From Trichomonas vaginalis G3 (lineage: Eukaryota > Parabasalia > Trichomonadida > Trichomonadidae), in NCBI RefSeq assembly GCF_026262505.1, contig NC_067206.1, forward strand, positions 14,566,205-14,630,204: a DNA stretch of 64,000 nucleotides, written 5' to 3'. The notes under the pieces are model-generated. The model was not told the DNA's origin. It saw only the letters and a list, made by a program, of their open reading frames with translations, and did not search any database. Shown here piece by piece: positions 1 to 10,503 of this stretch. Numbering within the stretch: position 1 is the stretch's first letter; the number at the start of each line of letters is the position of its first letter. The position numbers and the translations under genes were made by a program.

Positions 1-30
1 GACAAAGAGTTAAAAGAAGTAGCACAAAAT

Positions 31-2283
31 ATGACGAAAATAACAGATGCAGCAACGAGACAGGCAGTTCAAAGTGCCTATGACGCCGTTAGAGCAACTG
101 TTGTGAAAAGTCAAGAAAAAGAGTTACAACAGACCAAAACAGACCTAGTAAATGCTTTCTTAAGAACGAAAAGTCAGGTAGGACATTACGCTGCAGATGG
201 AACATATGTGCCAGCTGGTGGAACTTATATACCACCAAACCCTCCAAGAGAAGCACCTGCACCAGGACTACCTAGAACATTTACATCGTCACATGGACAC
301 AGACACAGGCATGCACAACAACCAGCACAACAACCAACAGTTCAAAATCCAGCACAACAACAACAACCAGCACAGCAACCAACAGTTCAAAACCCTGCAC
401 AACAACCACCTCCACAAACAGAGCAAGGACATAAAAGAAGTAGAGAACAAGGAAACCAAGAATTCTTAAAAATGCTTAAAGAAGAGTGTGGTTTCCCAGA
501 TACTGTTGACTTTAGTGACAGATATAAAGAAGCTATTGGAAAGTTCAAGGATGGAAATACTGACCCGAACCTATTTAGCTTTATGGCTCAGCACCAAAAC
601 GGATATAATCTCAAACCTGGAAAATACAAGCTCGCTAAGGGATATGATTTAATAGCATATCATCCAAATGACATGGATGAATTTACTCCGAGATATTTGA
701 TGTCAGAGCTAAATGACAATTCAACTTTCGTCATGAAACGCGTAAAAAATAGAGACGGAACGAAAGAACAAAAGCTTATGAATGCGGATGACGTAGATAG
801 GGAAATTGTTGAAAACGGTCTCGGAATATATGAAATGCCAGCAGATGAGGTACAAGAAACTCCACAGGAAGAAGTTCAGATACAACCAGACATGGAAGAA
901 ATAGTTCAGCAACAACAGCTAGAAGAGCCTGAAGGAAACGAACAAGTCACTCCTTTGGAAACTAACTTCACAGAACTAGATGAAGATTTGGAACAGCCGA
1001 AAAATCTTGACCCTCAACAAGAGTATGCGGAGAATATGGAATATTTCCAAGAGTCTAAAAAAAATTCGGCTGACATAGTAGAAGAATATCGAAAAATGTT
1101 TGCCGACATACAAAAGACTCCAACACCAGATGAAAATATTCAGCATAGAATGGAAACTGAAAGAAAATGTACACAAATACAACAACCCTTTTTACTTACG
1201 AGCATTTAACGTTCAATCTTCGGATGAACTCGGTGAAAATAAAAGGTTAAATTTCAAGAAAACATATAGAAATGAAACATTGTTTAAAGTTCATTCAGAA
1301 CCTAACCAAGATGGAAACAAACCTACTTTTGTTTCTGCAGACGATGGAACTACAATGAGATGGGGTCATAAAGCTAATCCAGATAGGTGGTTCATAAACT
1401 TACAACCACAATTCCAAGAAGTTGTAGACGCAATGGAAGTCAATGGTGAACCAGATATAGCTGGTATTTTAAGCGCGGCTTTAATGCCATTGAAAGATAT
1501 GAAACATGCAGATATTTTGGACCAGTATGAAATGAACATGGCTGATGGAAATATAACACCTGACGTTCTAGAACATTTATCTCAAAGAACTACACAGAAC
1601 CATAGAGATGGTATATTTGGTGAAGAGTTTAGAAAGAAAGTTAGGGAGAGAGAAGGAAGAGAACCTATTGTACATGACCTTGCAAACGAAAGTTTACAAA
1701 ATGTCATAAAAACTTACTTTGCAGACAATGAACGAGAAGGGATGAATATTTAAGAAAACTCAAATGGACAGTACCAAATGAAATGTTAGTATTGAAAAAC
1801 ATGTTCCTTGACAAAATAAAACCAACTACAGAAATAAACGACGAAAGACTGAAAGATTGGGTAAAAGCTTTCCCATTCACAAAAGATATAATTGGTAACA
1901 TGGAAAGAAAACCAGAATGGCTACAAAAACATATATTTGGAAACGAGCATATTCCATATGGACAGGCACTGTTTGAAGAGCTTGAACCGGAAACTCAGGA
2001 AAGAGTCATGCAAACAATACGCGAAGACTCAAATACAAACTATGACAAAATCTTTCTAGGATATAGGTTACCTGAGATGGGCGACCAGAGCCAAAAGGCA
2101 AAAAGGACATGGGAAATTTGCAACATACTAGATGAACATAATGCAAAGATGCAACAACTTCAAGCAGAGGGCAATGAAGGAAAAAGAAGAGTTAAAAACT
2201 CAGTCAGGAAGAAAGTAAAGCTTGGTCACGTGGGTTCTATTATGACATATAAATCCAACTATTCTATATTTTTACTCATATGA
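31..2283 (+). pseudogene. Maverick Gln/Pro-rich protein, function unknown (broken)
   Basis: This region lies immediately upstream of the major capsid gene on the same strand. Its first part has a short N-terminal region followed by tandem QQPTVQNPAQQ-type repeats (about residues 90-130) and an acidic Gln/Glu-rich stretch. The later part is a mixed alpha-helical protein with no motif I recognise. Position next to the capsid gene suggests a structural or assembly protein, but that is inference only. The region is broken in about two places. Confidence 0.55.
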
Positions 2284-2284
2284 A

Positions 2285-3890
2285 ATGTACGCCGCTCAGA
2301 ATATAACGCCAACAGTTTTGGATGCTATGAATGGAAATGTTTCCGAATGGTATAACGAATGCGACAATGCCATTAGAAGGTCAGAAATAGTTCCTGGAAC
2401 TTACGAATATACAACTGCTGTTTCTTATGGAAACGTAGGTGAGTTTGGAGAAGGTTCTTCAACAACAGTAGATATTGCTTGCGACAGGTTTCATATAATT
2501 TCTATTGACAACTCTTTCTTATACGTGGAACAAGACATTGAAATAAAACCTTCTGCCAAGTTGTCTGACAAGAAAGGTTGCAATGGAATTTTCTATGTCG
2601 GATACCAATATGCTCCAGAAGTTTTCATGGGATATAAGATATATTCTAACTCTGACTTAGTTCAAACAGTAACATGGGCAAACTATGAATGGTTCGCTTT
2701 GAGAAACTCAGTACAACCACAAGCTAGAGAACAAACAGACCAGTATGCAACTATTGAGAAAATAAGAAGACTTGACCCTAACGTTCCAGGAGTTTATGTT
2801 AACCTTTCTGGACAAACTGCAGCAGCAGTAACCAAAGTAAAACTGAAACTTAGAGTTCCTTTGTCATCTTTCCTCATCTTCAGGTTTTTAAGATACTTGC
2901 CAAACTGGGCAGGAAAAATTTCTATCGAACTTACTCCAAGCAAAAATAACTTAGTCATTGCACCAACACAAGACCCATTCACTCTTACAGACGTAAAGGG
3001 AGCAAATCAAACGTCATTCGCCGAATTTTGCAAAGACAAAGTTGACTTAGACTTTGGTTTCTCAAACCTCAACACTGAAGTAAACTACTACTTCAATGCT
3101 GCTGGAACTGCTTGGGACCCAGTTAAGTTCACATGCGAAAAATTTGAATGCAAGAGAATAGAAAGCAGACTTGCAGTCTATATGTTGGACCCAGATATTT
3201 CAAATGCTTTAGCTGCCAAATATATTGCAGTTCCACTTATGTTCCCTATACACCAAATATCTGTCAAAGACTTTGCAGGTGAAGTTGGAAACCAAAGTGC
3301 TGACCCAGGTGCAAGAACAGATATTGCTTAACAACTGCAATGAAACATGCAGATACTATGTTTGTACTGTTCAGACGAACTATAAATGACTATTCTTTTT
3401 CTACAACCCTGGTATTAAATACCATATAAACATAGATGGCAAATACTATCCAAGAGAAGAATATTCTACAGTTGAGGATATGAGGTCATACAACTTGACA
3501 TTAGATGCTATGAACTTTAACAACAACTTCACAACAACCATTAACCCTGAAATGCAAAGTTCTATTATGCCATATGTGAAAGTATGGACCCATACAGGAG
3601 CTCAAAACACTCAATATACAAATGGAGACCGTTCAAACTTTTGGCTTGGCATTCCATTTGCTGACTCAGAAGACTTTATGGGTGGTATTTCAACTGTTGG
3701 TACAGTTCAAATACAATATACTGGTGACAGAGACGGTCCAAATGAATTGAAAGCAAAGAAGTTTACAAAACCAATAGCACTTTTCACGGAAGATGCTCTT
3801 TTGAAAATTCGTTCGATGAAACCTGCTGGGGCTCCTCAGATTGGTATAACGACAGCTTCCATCGAGCAGATTTTGGCAGCAGGTCAGTAA
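2285..3890 (+). pseudogene. Maverick major capsid protein, double jelly-roll type (broken)
   Basis: The region has the look of the Polinton major capsid protein. The N-terminal half is rich in beta strands and ends in a segment with LRVPLSS...FRFLRYLPNWAGKISIEL, a pattern typical of the edge of the first jelly-roll in double-jelly-roll capsids. The second half again reads as beta-rich (IMPYVKVWTHTG, AKKFTKPIALFTEDALL). In the family the trimer forms pseudo-hexameric capsomers of an icosahedral shell. The gene sits in a morphogenesis block with a minor capsid candidate and the packaging ATPase. It is broken in about one or two places. Confidence 0.75.
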
Positions 3891-4203
3891 GTTGTTCTTG
3901 AACTGACTTCTCTCCGTCAAATATTGACAGTACGCCAGTTTTGATATAAAATTGTAAGATAAACTTACCTTTAGAAATATCTGTAAGTTTTGTTGTTATA
4001 TTTTTGTCTGCTTCAAGAACTTTCACCATTTCAGTTATACCAACTTTCTTTGCTTTATGAAAATATTTTGGTTCAGCAAAGACTGCTATTCTATAACATT
4101 TTCCATTGTTTGTGTAAAGAACTACTCTGTCAATGAACTTGTATTGTTTGTGTGTGTAAACTTTGTTCTGCTTCAATTCGAAGAGATACTCAAATACGTC
4201 CAT
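3784..4203 (-). CDS. Maverick small protein of unknown function
   Basis: A 139-residue open frame on the minus strand, with mixed alpha/beta composition and a basic C-terminal half, no transmembrane segment and no motif I recognise. Its 3' end runs antiparallel into the end of the major capsid region, and its start faces the start of the next plus-strand gene 18 bp away, so the two probably share a divergent promoter. The arrangement of compact, convergent and divergent neighbours is usual for Mavericks. Confidence 0.5.
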   Translation of the reverse strand: MDVFEYLFELKQNKVYTHKQYKFIDRVVLYTNNGKCYRIAVFAEPKYFHKAKKVGITEMVKVLEADKNITTKLTDISKGKFILQFYIKTGVLSIFDGEKSVQEQLTDLLPKSARWKLSLYQSEEPQQVSSNEFSKEHLP

Positions 4204-4221
4204 CTTTTTATTCTAAGTAAA

Positions 4222-4803
4222 ATGTCATTTCCGAAAAATAGAAGCGTAAGTGTTTCAAAAGGTTTAATGGCGGTGGCAGATGTGAAGTTAAATTCACCAA
4301 CTCAAACAAACAGTCAAAGTGTTGTTGTCAATGTCAAAGACAGAGATGTTGAAGTGGAGAAACCATACGAAGACGAAGATGGTATAACAATAGTTCCTGT
4401 AAAAGAACAACCAACATATCCTGAAGTTAGCAGAGACTTAAGTTCTGTTGCAGATATTCGAAACGACTACCAACAACTTAAAGACAAACTTAAAACTCAG
4501 GAGAAGATTTGTCAAGCTTTGGGTATAATGTTAAACTTGGTCGAACACAACCCTGTAAAAGTGAACTCATATGTCATTGCACCTCATGAAATTTTGAAAG
4601 AACTATTGAAACTTTTGACAGAGGCAGACGATATAAACATCAAAGAAATAGAACCCGACATTGCTTGCTGTGGTGTTTCATATAATGTCATTGACAAGAT
4701 ATACGTTATGAAAGGAGGTGAAACGTTGAACTTAAAATATAGTTTCCCAGACGTCATAAAAATATTTGACGACCACAACATTTCATTAAAATTTACTTGC
4801 TAA
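4222..4803 (+). CDS. Maverick protein of unknown function
   Basis: A 193-residue protein. I place the start at 4222 (MSFPKNRSV) because the upstream in-frame extension would overlap the divergent gene and is of membrane-like low complexity. The N-terminal third is polar and probably disordered. The middle (around RNDYQQLKDKLKTQEKICQALG) is predicted coiled coil, and the C-terminal third is mixed alpha/beta. It lies 4 bp before the minor capsid candidate, suggesting co-expression in the morphogenesis block. No family recognised. Confidence 0.5.
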   Translation: MSFPKNRSVSVSKGLMAVADVKLNSPTQTNSQSVVVNVKDRDVEVEKPYEDEDGITIVPVKEQPTYPEVSRDLSSVADIRNDYQQLKDKLKTQEKICQALGIMLNLVEHNPVKVNSYVIAPHEILKELLKLLTEADDINIKEIEPDIACCGVSYNVIDKIYVMKGGETLNLKYSFPDVIKIFDDHNISLKFTC

Positions 4804-4807
4804 GTAA

Positions 4808-5611
4808 ATGGCAGAAGACATAGTGGTTTATACTATTACGACTAAAAACCCTGAGTCATATAATTCTATAACAACAAACTTACAAAGTCCTCAAGGACGA
4901 TATTGTAAACTGACCTTAAACACGATGACGACTAAAGCCTGTTTTGCTCTTTTGACACCAGAAGACTTTGTTGTTGTGAATGGTAAAAAATACTTCTTTG
5001 AAGATACTTACTCAGATATACCACCAACAGGTTTTGTTGACTTATTTAATACTTTAAGGACGGATGTAACATGTGCTGCAACTAGAGCAGGTTTCATTAT
5101 GTTTGGATGTCCGACCGAGTTTAGTATAAACGATATGAGCTATAATACAAAACTTATATCTGGTTTTTACTACCAACAGTTTCCTATAACAGGAAAAGGT
5201 GTCATACAAGGTTTGTCTGTTCCATTGACTTTAAGTACACCTATTTTATATATTGTTTCAAACTTAGGTTCAAAGTGCTATTCGAATGTCGACAGAAACT
5301 ACTATGACCAAAAGATACTCATGCGTATAAACAACACTTTCTCTGCTGGTTTGCCTATTGTTCATTCGAATGCAGAGTTTTCAGCTTTAGTGAACTCAAA
5401 CACTTTAGCAAACATAAACTTAACCTTAGTCGACGCAAACTTTGTTCCTGTAAAACTTTTATGTCCTATGTATTTGTCAATGACGGCAGAAAGTTTCGAA
5501 TTGGAAGATGCAACTGGTGAAAGTATTGTACTACAAGAACAACTTCAACAACAAATAGCTCAAGAACAACAAATGCAACAAATAGCTCAAGAACAACAAA
5601 GTCAAGAATAA
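4808..5611 (+). CDS. Maverick minor capsid (penton-like) protein candidate
   Basis: A fully open 267-residue frame. It is beta-rich throughout, with hydrophobic strands such as LSVPLTLSTPILYIVSNLG and IMFGCPTEFSINDM, then NINLTLVDANFVPVKLLCPMYL, which is the style of single jelly-roll minor capsid proteins of Polintons. The last 30 residues are a glutamine-rich tail of QQIAQEQQ repeats. In the family this protein forms the pentons. Length, position after the major capsid gene and the strand pattern support the call. No sequence search was possible. Confidence 0.6.
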   Translation: MAEDIVVYTITTKNPESYNSITTNLQSPQGRYCKLTLNTMTTKACFALLTPEDFVVVNGKKYFFEDTYSDIPPTGFVDLFNTLRTDVTCAATRAGFIMFGCPTEFSINDMSYNTKLISGFYYQQFPITGKGVIQGLSVPLTLSTPILYIVSNLGSKCYSNVDRNYYDQKILMRINNTFSAGLPIVHSNAEFSALVNSNTLANINLTLVDANFVPVKLLCPMYLSMTAESFELEDATGESIVLQEQLQQQIAQEQQMQQIAQEQQSQE

Positions 5612-5639
5612 AAAAAATATTTTTTTTATTTTTATAAAA

Positions 5640-6874
5640 ATGTACAGAATAGACGTTTCAGATTTTTATGACTTCCAAGCCTTCAGAAATATGTGTCCAT
5701 TTAGAGACTATAACAAAGCAGTCGAGAATTTGAAACGTTTAGTCATTTATGTCGACTCTGCCCCAGAATGTTATGTCATGAAAGAATGGGATGTTGTCTT
5801 TAACAAACCAAGAGCGACAATAGTTTCAGAACAAGAATGTAGACAGAAACTTAAGAAAATAAAAGTCGTACAAGTTGGCATGAAGATGTTAGATGCTTGG
5901 GATATCTTATTGTCAAAGTTAGAAGATTTTTCAGTTCGTGTATAAAGTTCTATACACCATCTCCAAACTTCTATTCTATCTTCACTGGATATAAATACGA
6001 ACAAGTAGAATGGAAAGAAAATGTTATAGAAGCTTGGTTAGACCATGTCAAAGAAATTATATGCAATGGAAACGAAAGAGTCTATGAGTATATCTTATGT
6101 TGGTTTGCAAACATCTTACAACATCCAAGTGCTAAAAATGAAACTGCTCTCATTATAATTGGAAAACAAGGAACTGGTAAGAACACTTTCTTTACAGATA
6201 TCTTATGCAAACTGTTAGAGGGCTATTCGAACCCGAATATGACAAACTTAGAAAACATCTGCGGTAAATTTAACTCTTCAATAGAGAATATGAAACTTAT
6301 AGTATGTAACGAACTTCAAAGTATAGATACAACAAAGGTTTTAAACTCAGATGCTTTGAAGAGTCTTATAACAGACAAAGTTGGAGTTGTTGAAAGAAAA
6401 TATAAAGACCAAAGAGTTTGTGAAAATGTTGCAAATTTCATCATGGTTTCAAACAATGCCGTTCCGATGAAGTTAGAAAGTTCTGACAGAAGATATGTAG
6501 TTGTCAGAACGTCAGATTCTCATATGCAAGATACAGAATATTTTGACGACTTAGCAGAAACTTTGACACCTAACTTTTACAACCACTTGTTCTCATATTT
6601 CATGACATTAGATATTTCTAAGTTCAATCCAAGACAAATTCCATATACCGAAGAAAGACAAACATTGTTAGAAGCAAACAAGAGTGTATATGAACTGTTT
6701 ATAGATGAGACTAACTTTGAGTGTTTAGATGAAAGGTCATTGTACGATGAATATAAACAATATTGTCAAGAATATGGTTATATGGCAGCTTCTAAACGTA
6801 CATTCTTGGCAAATGTCAAAAATCTTTTAGATGTTCAGAACGGCGTATATACAAAGAAAAATTTTTCTGAGTAA
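5640..6874 (+). pseudogene. Maverick SF3/D5-like helicase (broken)
   Basis: The core of this region has the superfamily-3 helicase signature: a Walker A loop IIGKQGTGKNTF, a Walker B-like LIVCNELQS about 60 residues later, and the motif C region FIMVSNNAVPMKLESSDRRYVV with its Asn and the Arg-Arg that follows. This matches the D5-type primase-helicase helicase half of DNA viruses and some Mavericks. The C-terminal part is helical and ends at the plus-strand stop. Its expected role is unwinding or loading during element replication. The region appears broken about once near its beginning. Confidence 0.75.
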
Positions 6875-6909
6875 ATTTAAAAAAAATATTTTTTTATCCG
6901 ATAGAAAAG

Positions 6910-7329
6910 ATGACGAAATATATTTCAGTCAACAAGTACATGACAGAAGTCAAAGAAGAACTAGACCCATTCGCTTATTTGAATGTTTACTTCTACCATT
7001 TTGAAAAGTCTACATTTGACAAAGTTTGGAACATCGAACCAGTTAAGTTTGCTATTGTGACTAAAAATGGTGCGAAATTTGAAGACTTAGACATAGAAGG
7101 TTTGTTAGCAGTCAAAGAAAATTTTGACAGAAGGTTTTCAAACCTTAAAGAAGGCAAAGCATACAAACTTGTTATACCTTATGAACCAAAGAAAGCAGAC
7201 GACTATGAATATTATGAGTCTAAGATAGTTGAAGTTCAAGGTAAATTGGGTAAAAAGATTTTAGAGTCTAAGCCAGTGTTTGCTCCTAAAGAGGAAGAGA
7301 ACATTGACATTGACCCAGAAATGTTCTAA
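6910..7329 (+). CDS. Maverick protein of unknown function
   Basis: An open 139-residue frame starting 35 bp after the helicase stop, past an A/T-run spacer. It is mixed alpha/beta with an acidic tail (EEENIDIDPEMF), no membrane segment and no motif I recognise. Its location between the helicase and the packaging ATPase suggests a replication or morphogenesis accessory role, but nothing in the sequence decides this. It converges on the next minus-strand gene with 16 bp between stops. Confidence 0.5.
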   Translation: MTKYISVNKYMTEVKEELDPFAYLNVYFYHFEKSTFDKVWNIEPVKFAIVTKNGAKFEDLDIEGLLAVKENFDRRFSNLKEGKAYKLVIPYEPKKADDYEYYESKIVEVQGKLGKKILESKPVFAPKEEENIDIDPEMF

Positions 7330-7345
7330 AAATAAAATTTTATTT

Positions 7346-7801
7346 TTACATGTCATATCTTCTCTGGAACTGGTTCAGGTTTCTTCTCTTCTTTACTTTC
7401 TTTTCTTTCTTTTCTTTCTTTTCTCTCTTCTTCTTCTTTTCTGGTGGAGTTATGTCAAACTTCTCAGAACCATATTTATGTAAAAGTTCTTTGTCCTTTA
7501 ATAGCTCTTCTATTCTGTTTTCTATTTCATCTTCAAGAACAGCGCATGTGCCTTCTTTGCATTCTAAGAACTTTTGTTGGACTTCATCTTTCCAATCGGC
7601 GTCATCTCTGTCAACAAGTCTGTCATTGACAAACTTAAAGACTTCTCTGCCTAATGTTTTATGGTTCTTGTCATATTCCCAGAAACAGAACTTTAGAACA
7701 AATTCACCTTTCTTGTTTACACTATGTAAGATTTTATGGTCTACAGATGTTTTGCTGTCGAAAAGCTTGTCTCGAATATAGATAGCGAAATCGCTAGACA
7801 T
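7346..7801 (-). CDS. Maverick protein with Lys-rich tail, unknown function
   Basis: A protein of 151 residues from the ATG at 7801 (MSSDFAIYIRDK). The frame extends two codons further upstream, but only to a TTG. The first two thirds are mixed alpha/beta; the last third is a highly basic stretch of alternating Lys, Glu and Arg (KKKKREKKEKKEKK) typical of nucleic-acid binding or nuclear targeting. Its start is only 36 bp from the start of the packaging ATPase on the other strand. Confidence 0.5.
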   Translation of the reverse strand: MSSDFAIYIRDKLFDSKTSVDHKILHSVNKKGEFVLKFCFWEYDKNHKTLGREVFKFVNDRLVDRDDADWKDEVQQKFLECKEGTCAVLEDEIENRIEELLKDKELLHKYGSEKFDITPPEKKKKREKKEKKEKKVKKRRNLNQFQRRYDM

Positions 7802-7837
7802 TTTCAAAAAGATAAAAATTTTAATTTTTCTAAAAAT

Positions 7838-8713
7838 ATGTTAGAAAAAAAGTTTGCTGACATTGACAAGAAATTTGAGAATGTTTTAAACAAGAACAAG
7901 AGGAAGTTAGAAAATGCTCAGATAAAACCCATACATGACAAGTTCTTATTTGCTCAGAATGGTATAACAGGTCTAATCGCACCACCTGGGTCGGGTAAGA
8001 CTTTCACTTATCTTAAAATGGCTGCACAACAACAAGAACTAGATGAGAAGAACCCATTCTATGAGTTAGTAGTCATTTGTAGTACTTCTGGTCAATTTGA
8101 CCAAACCGTAAATTCGTTCAAAGATATTATAAAAAAGTCTAAGTTAGTATGTATAAAGGATACTGAGTTGTTAGATTGGATAAAGAAGTACCAAAGAAGA
8201 GTTTTGAAGTACAATGCTATAAATGAGTATATAAATTCTAAGTTTAAAGACCCAAATGAGGAAATGCAGAGAATATTAGAGAAGAAACACTTCAGAAACA
8301 AACAGAAAGAGATAGAATACATTTCGAAGAAATTGCAATCGTACGATTGGAAGACTTACCCTCATAGATGTCTTCTTATCTTAGATGACTTTGCTTCTCA
8401 TCCTTTGTTAAAGAACAGAGAACAAGATATGTGTCGAATTCTTAAGAAGCTCAGACACTTTAACATCTCAGTTGTCATTTGTGTACAGACAGCAAAGAGT
8501 TTAAGTAAGGATGTTAAAAGAATACTTACTGATATCATACTTTTCCCTGGATTGTCCGAAGACGATTTCATGGAACTTATGAAAGAGTCCATGGCAGGTA
8601 AGTTTGACAGACATGAACTATGGGAGAAGTACAAAGTCATACAAGACCCTCATACTTCTTTCAGAATTCATATCTACGCAAACAAAGTTCAAATTGTAAA
8701 AAGTCAAGCTTGA
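7838..8713 (+). CDS. Maverick genome-packaging ATPase (FtsK/HerA-like)
   Basis: An open frame of 291 residues from the ATG at 7838. The Walker A motif GLIAPPGSGKTFTYLKM and the Walker B motif CLLILDDFASHP are clear. They are followed by VVICVQTAKSLSKDVKRI, the sensor-like strand with Gln seen in the A32/FtsK-HerA packaging ATPases of Polintons, adenovirus-like and nucleocytoplasmic viruses. In the family it pumps DNA into the capsid. I chose the internal ATG because the upstream extension overlaps the divergent gene. A long lysine-rich helical insertion separates Walker A and Walker B. Confidence 0.85.
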   Translation: MLEKKFADIDKKFENVLNKNKRKLENAQIKPIHDKFLFAQNGITGLIAPPGSGKTFTYLKMAAQQQELDEKNPFYELVVICSTSGQFDQTVNSFKDIIKKSKLVCIKDTELLDWIKKYQRRVLKYNAINEYINSKFKDPNEEMQRILEKKHFRNKQKEIEYISKKLQSYDWKTYPHRCLLILDDFASHPLLKNREQDMCRILKKLRHFNISVVICVQTAKSLSKDVKRILTDIILFPGLSEDDFMELMKESMAGKFDRHELWEKYKVIQDPHTSFRIHIYANKVQIVKSQA

Positions 8714-8828
8714 AAAATAAAGAGTTTTGGCGACCAGGGTTTTTTCACTACTCGCTGTTCTTCTCTCGGTTTTTCGAGGGAAGCAAGCATATGAGGAAAT
8801 TCATGAAATTTCATACGGAATTCAGCAA

Positions 8829-9078
8829 AAATATATTTTAGGTGAAGAGGTGAGATTTCACCTCTTTTTTCACCTGTTTTTTCACCTCAGTTATTTTATA
8901 AGCGTTTCACATGGTAAACGTTATTTTTTAAATTTTGTGAAAACTCAACGGTTTGACACAAGCCCTAAAATTATTTTACTCAGAATTTTGTTGCTGAATT
9001 CAATAAAAATATATTTTAGGTGAAGAGGTGAGATTTCACCTCTTTTTTCACCTCTTTTTTCACCTGTTATTTTATAAG
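8829..9078. repeat. Two copies of a GGTGA palindromic repeat
   Basis: Two near-identical blocks (about 8829-8906 and 9004-9075) each begin with an A/T track (AAAATATATTTTAGGTGAA). They continue into the 18-bp inverted repeat GAGGTGAGATTTCACCTC (8847-8864 and 9025-9042) and then run through one to three more CACCT units separated by T runs, ending in GTTATTTTATAAGCG. No gene is supported between 8714 and 9071; long frames here come from the repeats. Confidence 0.75.
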
Positions 9079-9488
9079 CGTTTTACATGAATTGTATGAT
9101 GTATATTTGAAATCCTAAACAATTTCGTAGCTTCTATTTCTTCTGTCAGTACATCGAATGTTTTAACGATACCGAAAGTTTCTTTATACTTCTTCTTGAC
9201 GTCAGATAGAAGGAAATCGTCAGCAGTTGGATAGTTTTTGTTCAGAAATGTCAACATGTCCATTTTATCTTCTGCTGGTTTCTCTGCTTCTTTCTTTAAA
9301 TCTGCATAGTCGTTTCGCATACGTTCTATCTCTTTGACGGAGTAGTTATATTTCCTCATTGCTGCTTTACATTTAGAACATTGTGGGTTCATTTTAGCAT
9401 TGTACATTGAAATTTGACCTGCAAGTACAACTAAGGCGTCAATGGTTTTCTTTAACTCAAAAGTTGCTGGTTTATTTGTTCGTTCCAT
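9072..9488 (-). CDS. Maverick small protein with CxxC, unknown function
   Basis: A 138-residue, lysine-rich, mostly helical protein. It has a short zinc-ribbon-like PQCSKCKAAM segment near residue 38 and otherwise long charged helices. It starts 25 bp downstream of the stop of the next minus-strand gene, so the two may be co-transcribed leftward. The pair is bracketed by the GGTGA palindromic repeats at 8.8-9.1 kb and 10.05-10.24 kb. Confidence 0.45.
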   Translation of the reverse strand: MERTNKPATFELKKTIDALVVLAGQISMYNAKMNPQCSKCKAAMRKYNYSVKEIERMRNDYADLKKEAEKPAEDKMDMLTFLNKNYPTADDFLLSDVKKKYKETFGIVKTFDVLTEEIEATKLFRISNIHHTIHVKRL

Positions 9489-9513
9489 ACTTTACCTCTT
9501 CTATCTTTATCTC

Positions 9514-9984
9514 TTATCTGCCATACACATTTTGCAACAACGAAACAAAGTTGTCGTAGGTCTTAAATTCTTCAGATTTATATATGTCAGAAACATTTTT
9601 ATATACCATATCGCAGTCTTTGTCCATGACTTTGTGGTTGCAATGAAATCCAAGAAACTCATAGTTTACCTTTCGTATGAACTTCTTTATTTCTACCGAG
9701 TCAGTTGCTTTGACTTCTATTTCATCGAATTCAGGAATAGTAAGCTTTTGTTGTTGTATTTCAGGAAGTTTAGGTAGATGGTCAATAATATCCTGCATTT
9801 CATAAAGATACTGTTCATTTGTTTCATCTTTCGCACTACAGTCTAAATCTCCTTGGAGAAGTTCTTGCTTTATCTTCTGGATTGTTGTTTCGAAAGTATA
9901 TGAAGAAGGAATGAAGCTTTTCATCTCTACTAACATTGAAGTTGGGTTCATGACTAAAGAGTTTGGTGCTGTTGTTGCTAACAT
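9514..9984 (-). CDS. Maverick small protein, unknown function
   Basis: A protein of 156 residues from the ATG at 9984 (MLATTAPNS). The frame continues upstream through the T-rich spacer and GGTGA repeat, which is unlikely to be coding. The sequence is acidic, with a conserved-looking segment near the end containing FLGFHCNHKVMDKDCDM that holds Cys/His residues. No known family. It reads leftward toward the CxxC protein. Confidence 0.45.
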   Translation of the reverse strand: MLATTAPNSLVMNPTSMLVEMKSFIPSSYTFETTIQKIKQELLQGDLDCSAKDETNEQYLYEMQDIIDHLPKLPEIQQQKLTIPEFDEIEVKATDSVEIKKFIRKVNYEFLGFHCNHKVMDKDCDMVYKNVSDIYKSEEFKTYDNFVSLLQNVYGR

Positions 9985-10052
9985 GTTCTTACAATAAAAA
10001 TAAAAAAATATTTTTTTAAAAAAACCAACTTTATTTTTTATTTCGGGAAAAT

Positions 10053-10240
10053 TCATGAGGTGAAAAAAGAGGTGAAAAAAGAGGTGAAATCTCACCTCTT
10101 CACCTAAAATATATTTTTGGGTCATTTACGCTCATTACGATGAAGTTTCGACAAAACATTTACGAAGAAATTCATGAAAATTCATGAGGTGAAAAAACAG
10201 GTGAAAAAAGAGGTGAAATCTCACCTCTTCACCTAAAATA
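10053..10240. repeat. Two inverted copies of the GGTGA palindromic repeat
   Basis: Here the repeat seen at 8.8-9.1 kb recurs in the opposite orientation. Two arrays of AGGTGAAAAA units lead into the inverted repeat GAGGTGAAATCTCACCTC (10,081-10,098 and 10,210-10,227), followed by TTCACCTAAAATAT. Together with the left pair they form a large inverted frame around the two small genes at 9.07-9.98 kb. Confidence 0.75.
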
Positions 10241-10255
10241 TTTTTGCTGAAAAAG

Positions 10256-10267
10256 TGTCATTTTTTC
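10256..10267 (+). promoter_or_regulatory. Initiator-like element before the gene at 10,268
   Basis: TGTCATTTTTTC ends directly at the ATG. It fits the trichomonad initiator (TCA followed by pyrimidine, T, W), which normally lies within about 20 bases of the start codon. Confidence 0.45.
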
Positions 10268-10462
10268 ATGTCCGAAGACTCGAAGGTGCAACACTTCCAA
10301 AATACCGACGAACTCAGAAGAGCAGCATGGCAGTATGTTCTTGACAACTTCTTTGAGTTCTCCAGGTACACCTTGGAAAATGCTGAAGAACTCCGACACA
10401 GAGAATTTGGAGAAATTGCACTCCAATACTACCTTGACAAACAAAGGGTAAACAAAGGGTAA
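10268..10462 (+). CDS. Maverick cargo: small helical protein
   Basis: A 64-residue protein (MSEDSKVQHF...). It is fully helical in appearance, with charged and aromatic residues and no membrane segment. The start follows an initiator-like motif. From here to about 13.8 kb the genes use more C/G at third positions than the capsid and helicase genes, suggesting a separately acquired cargo block. Function unknown. Confidence 0.45.
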   Translation: MSEDSKVQHFQNTDELRRAAWQYVLDNFFEFSRYTLENAEELRHREFGEIALQYYLDKQRVNKG

Positions 10463-10503
10463 AATAAGACTAAAAACTTAACGTTTAAAAAGTGACATTT
10501 TTA

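Noticed and set aside
8727-9023. A 98-codon plus-strand frame after the packaging ATPase
   Set aside because: It runs through the GGTGA repeats and T-rich spacers and has no start context.
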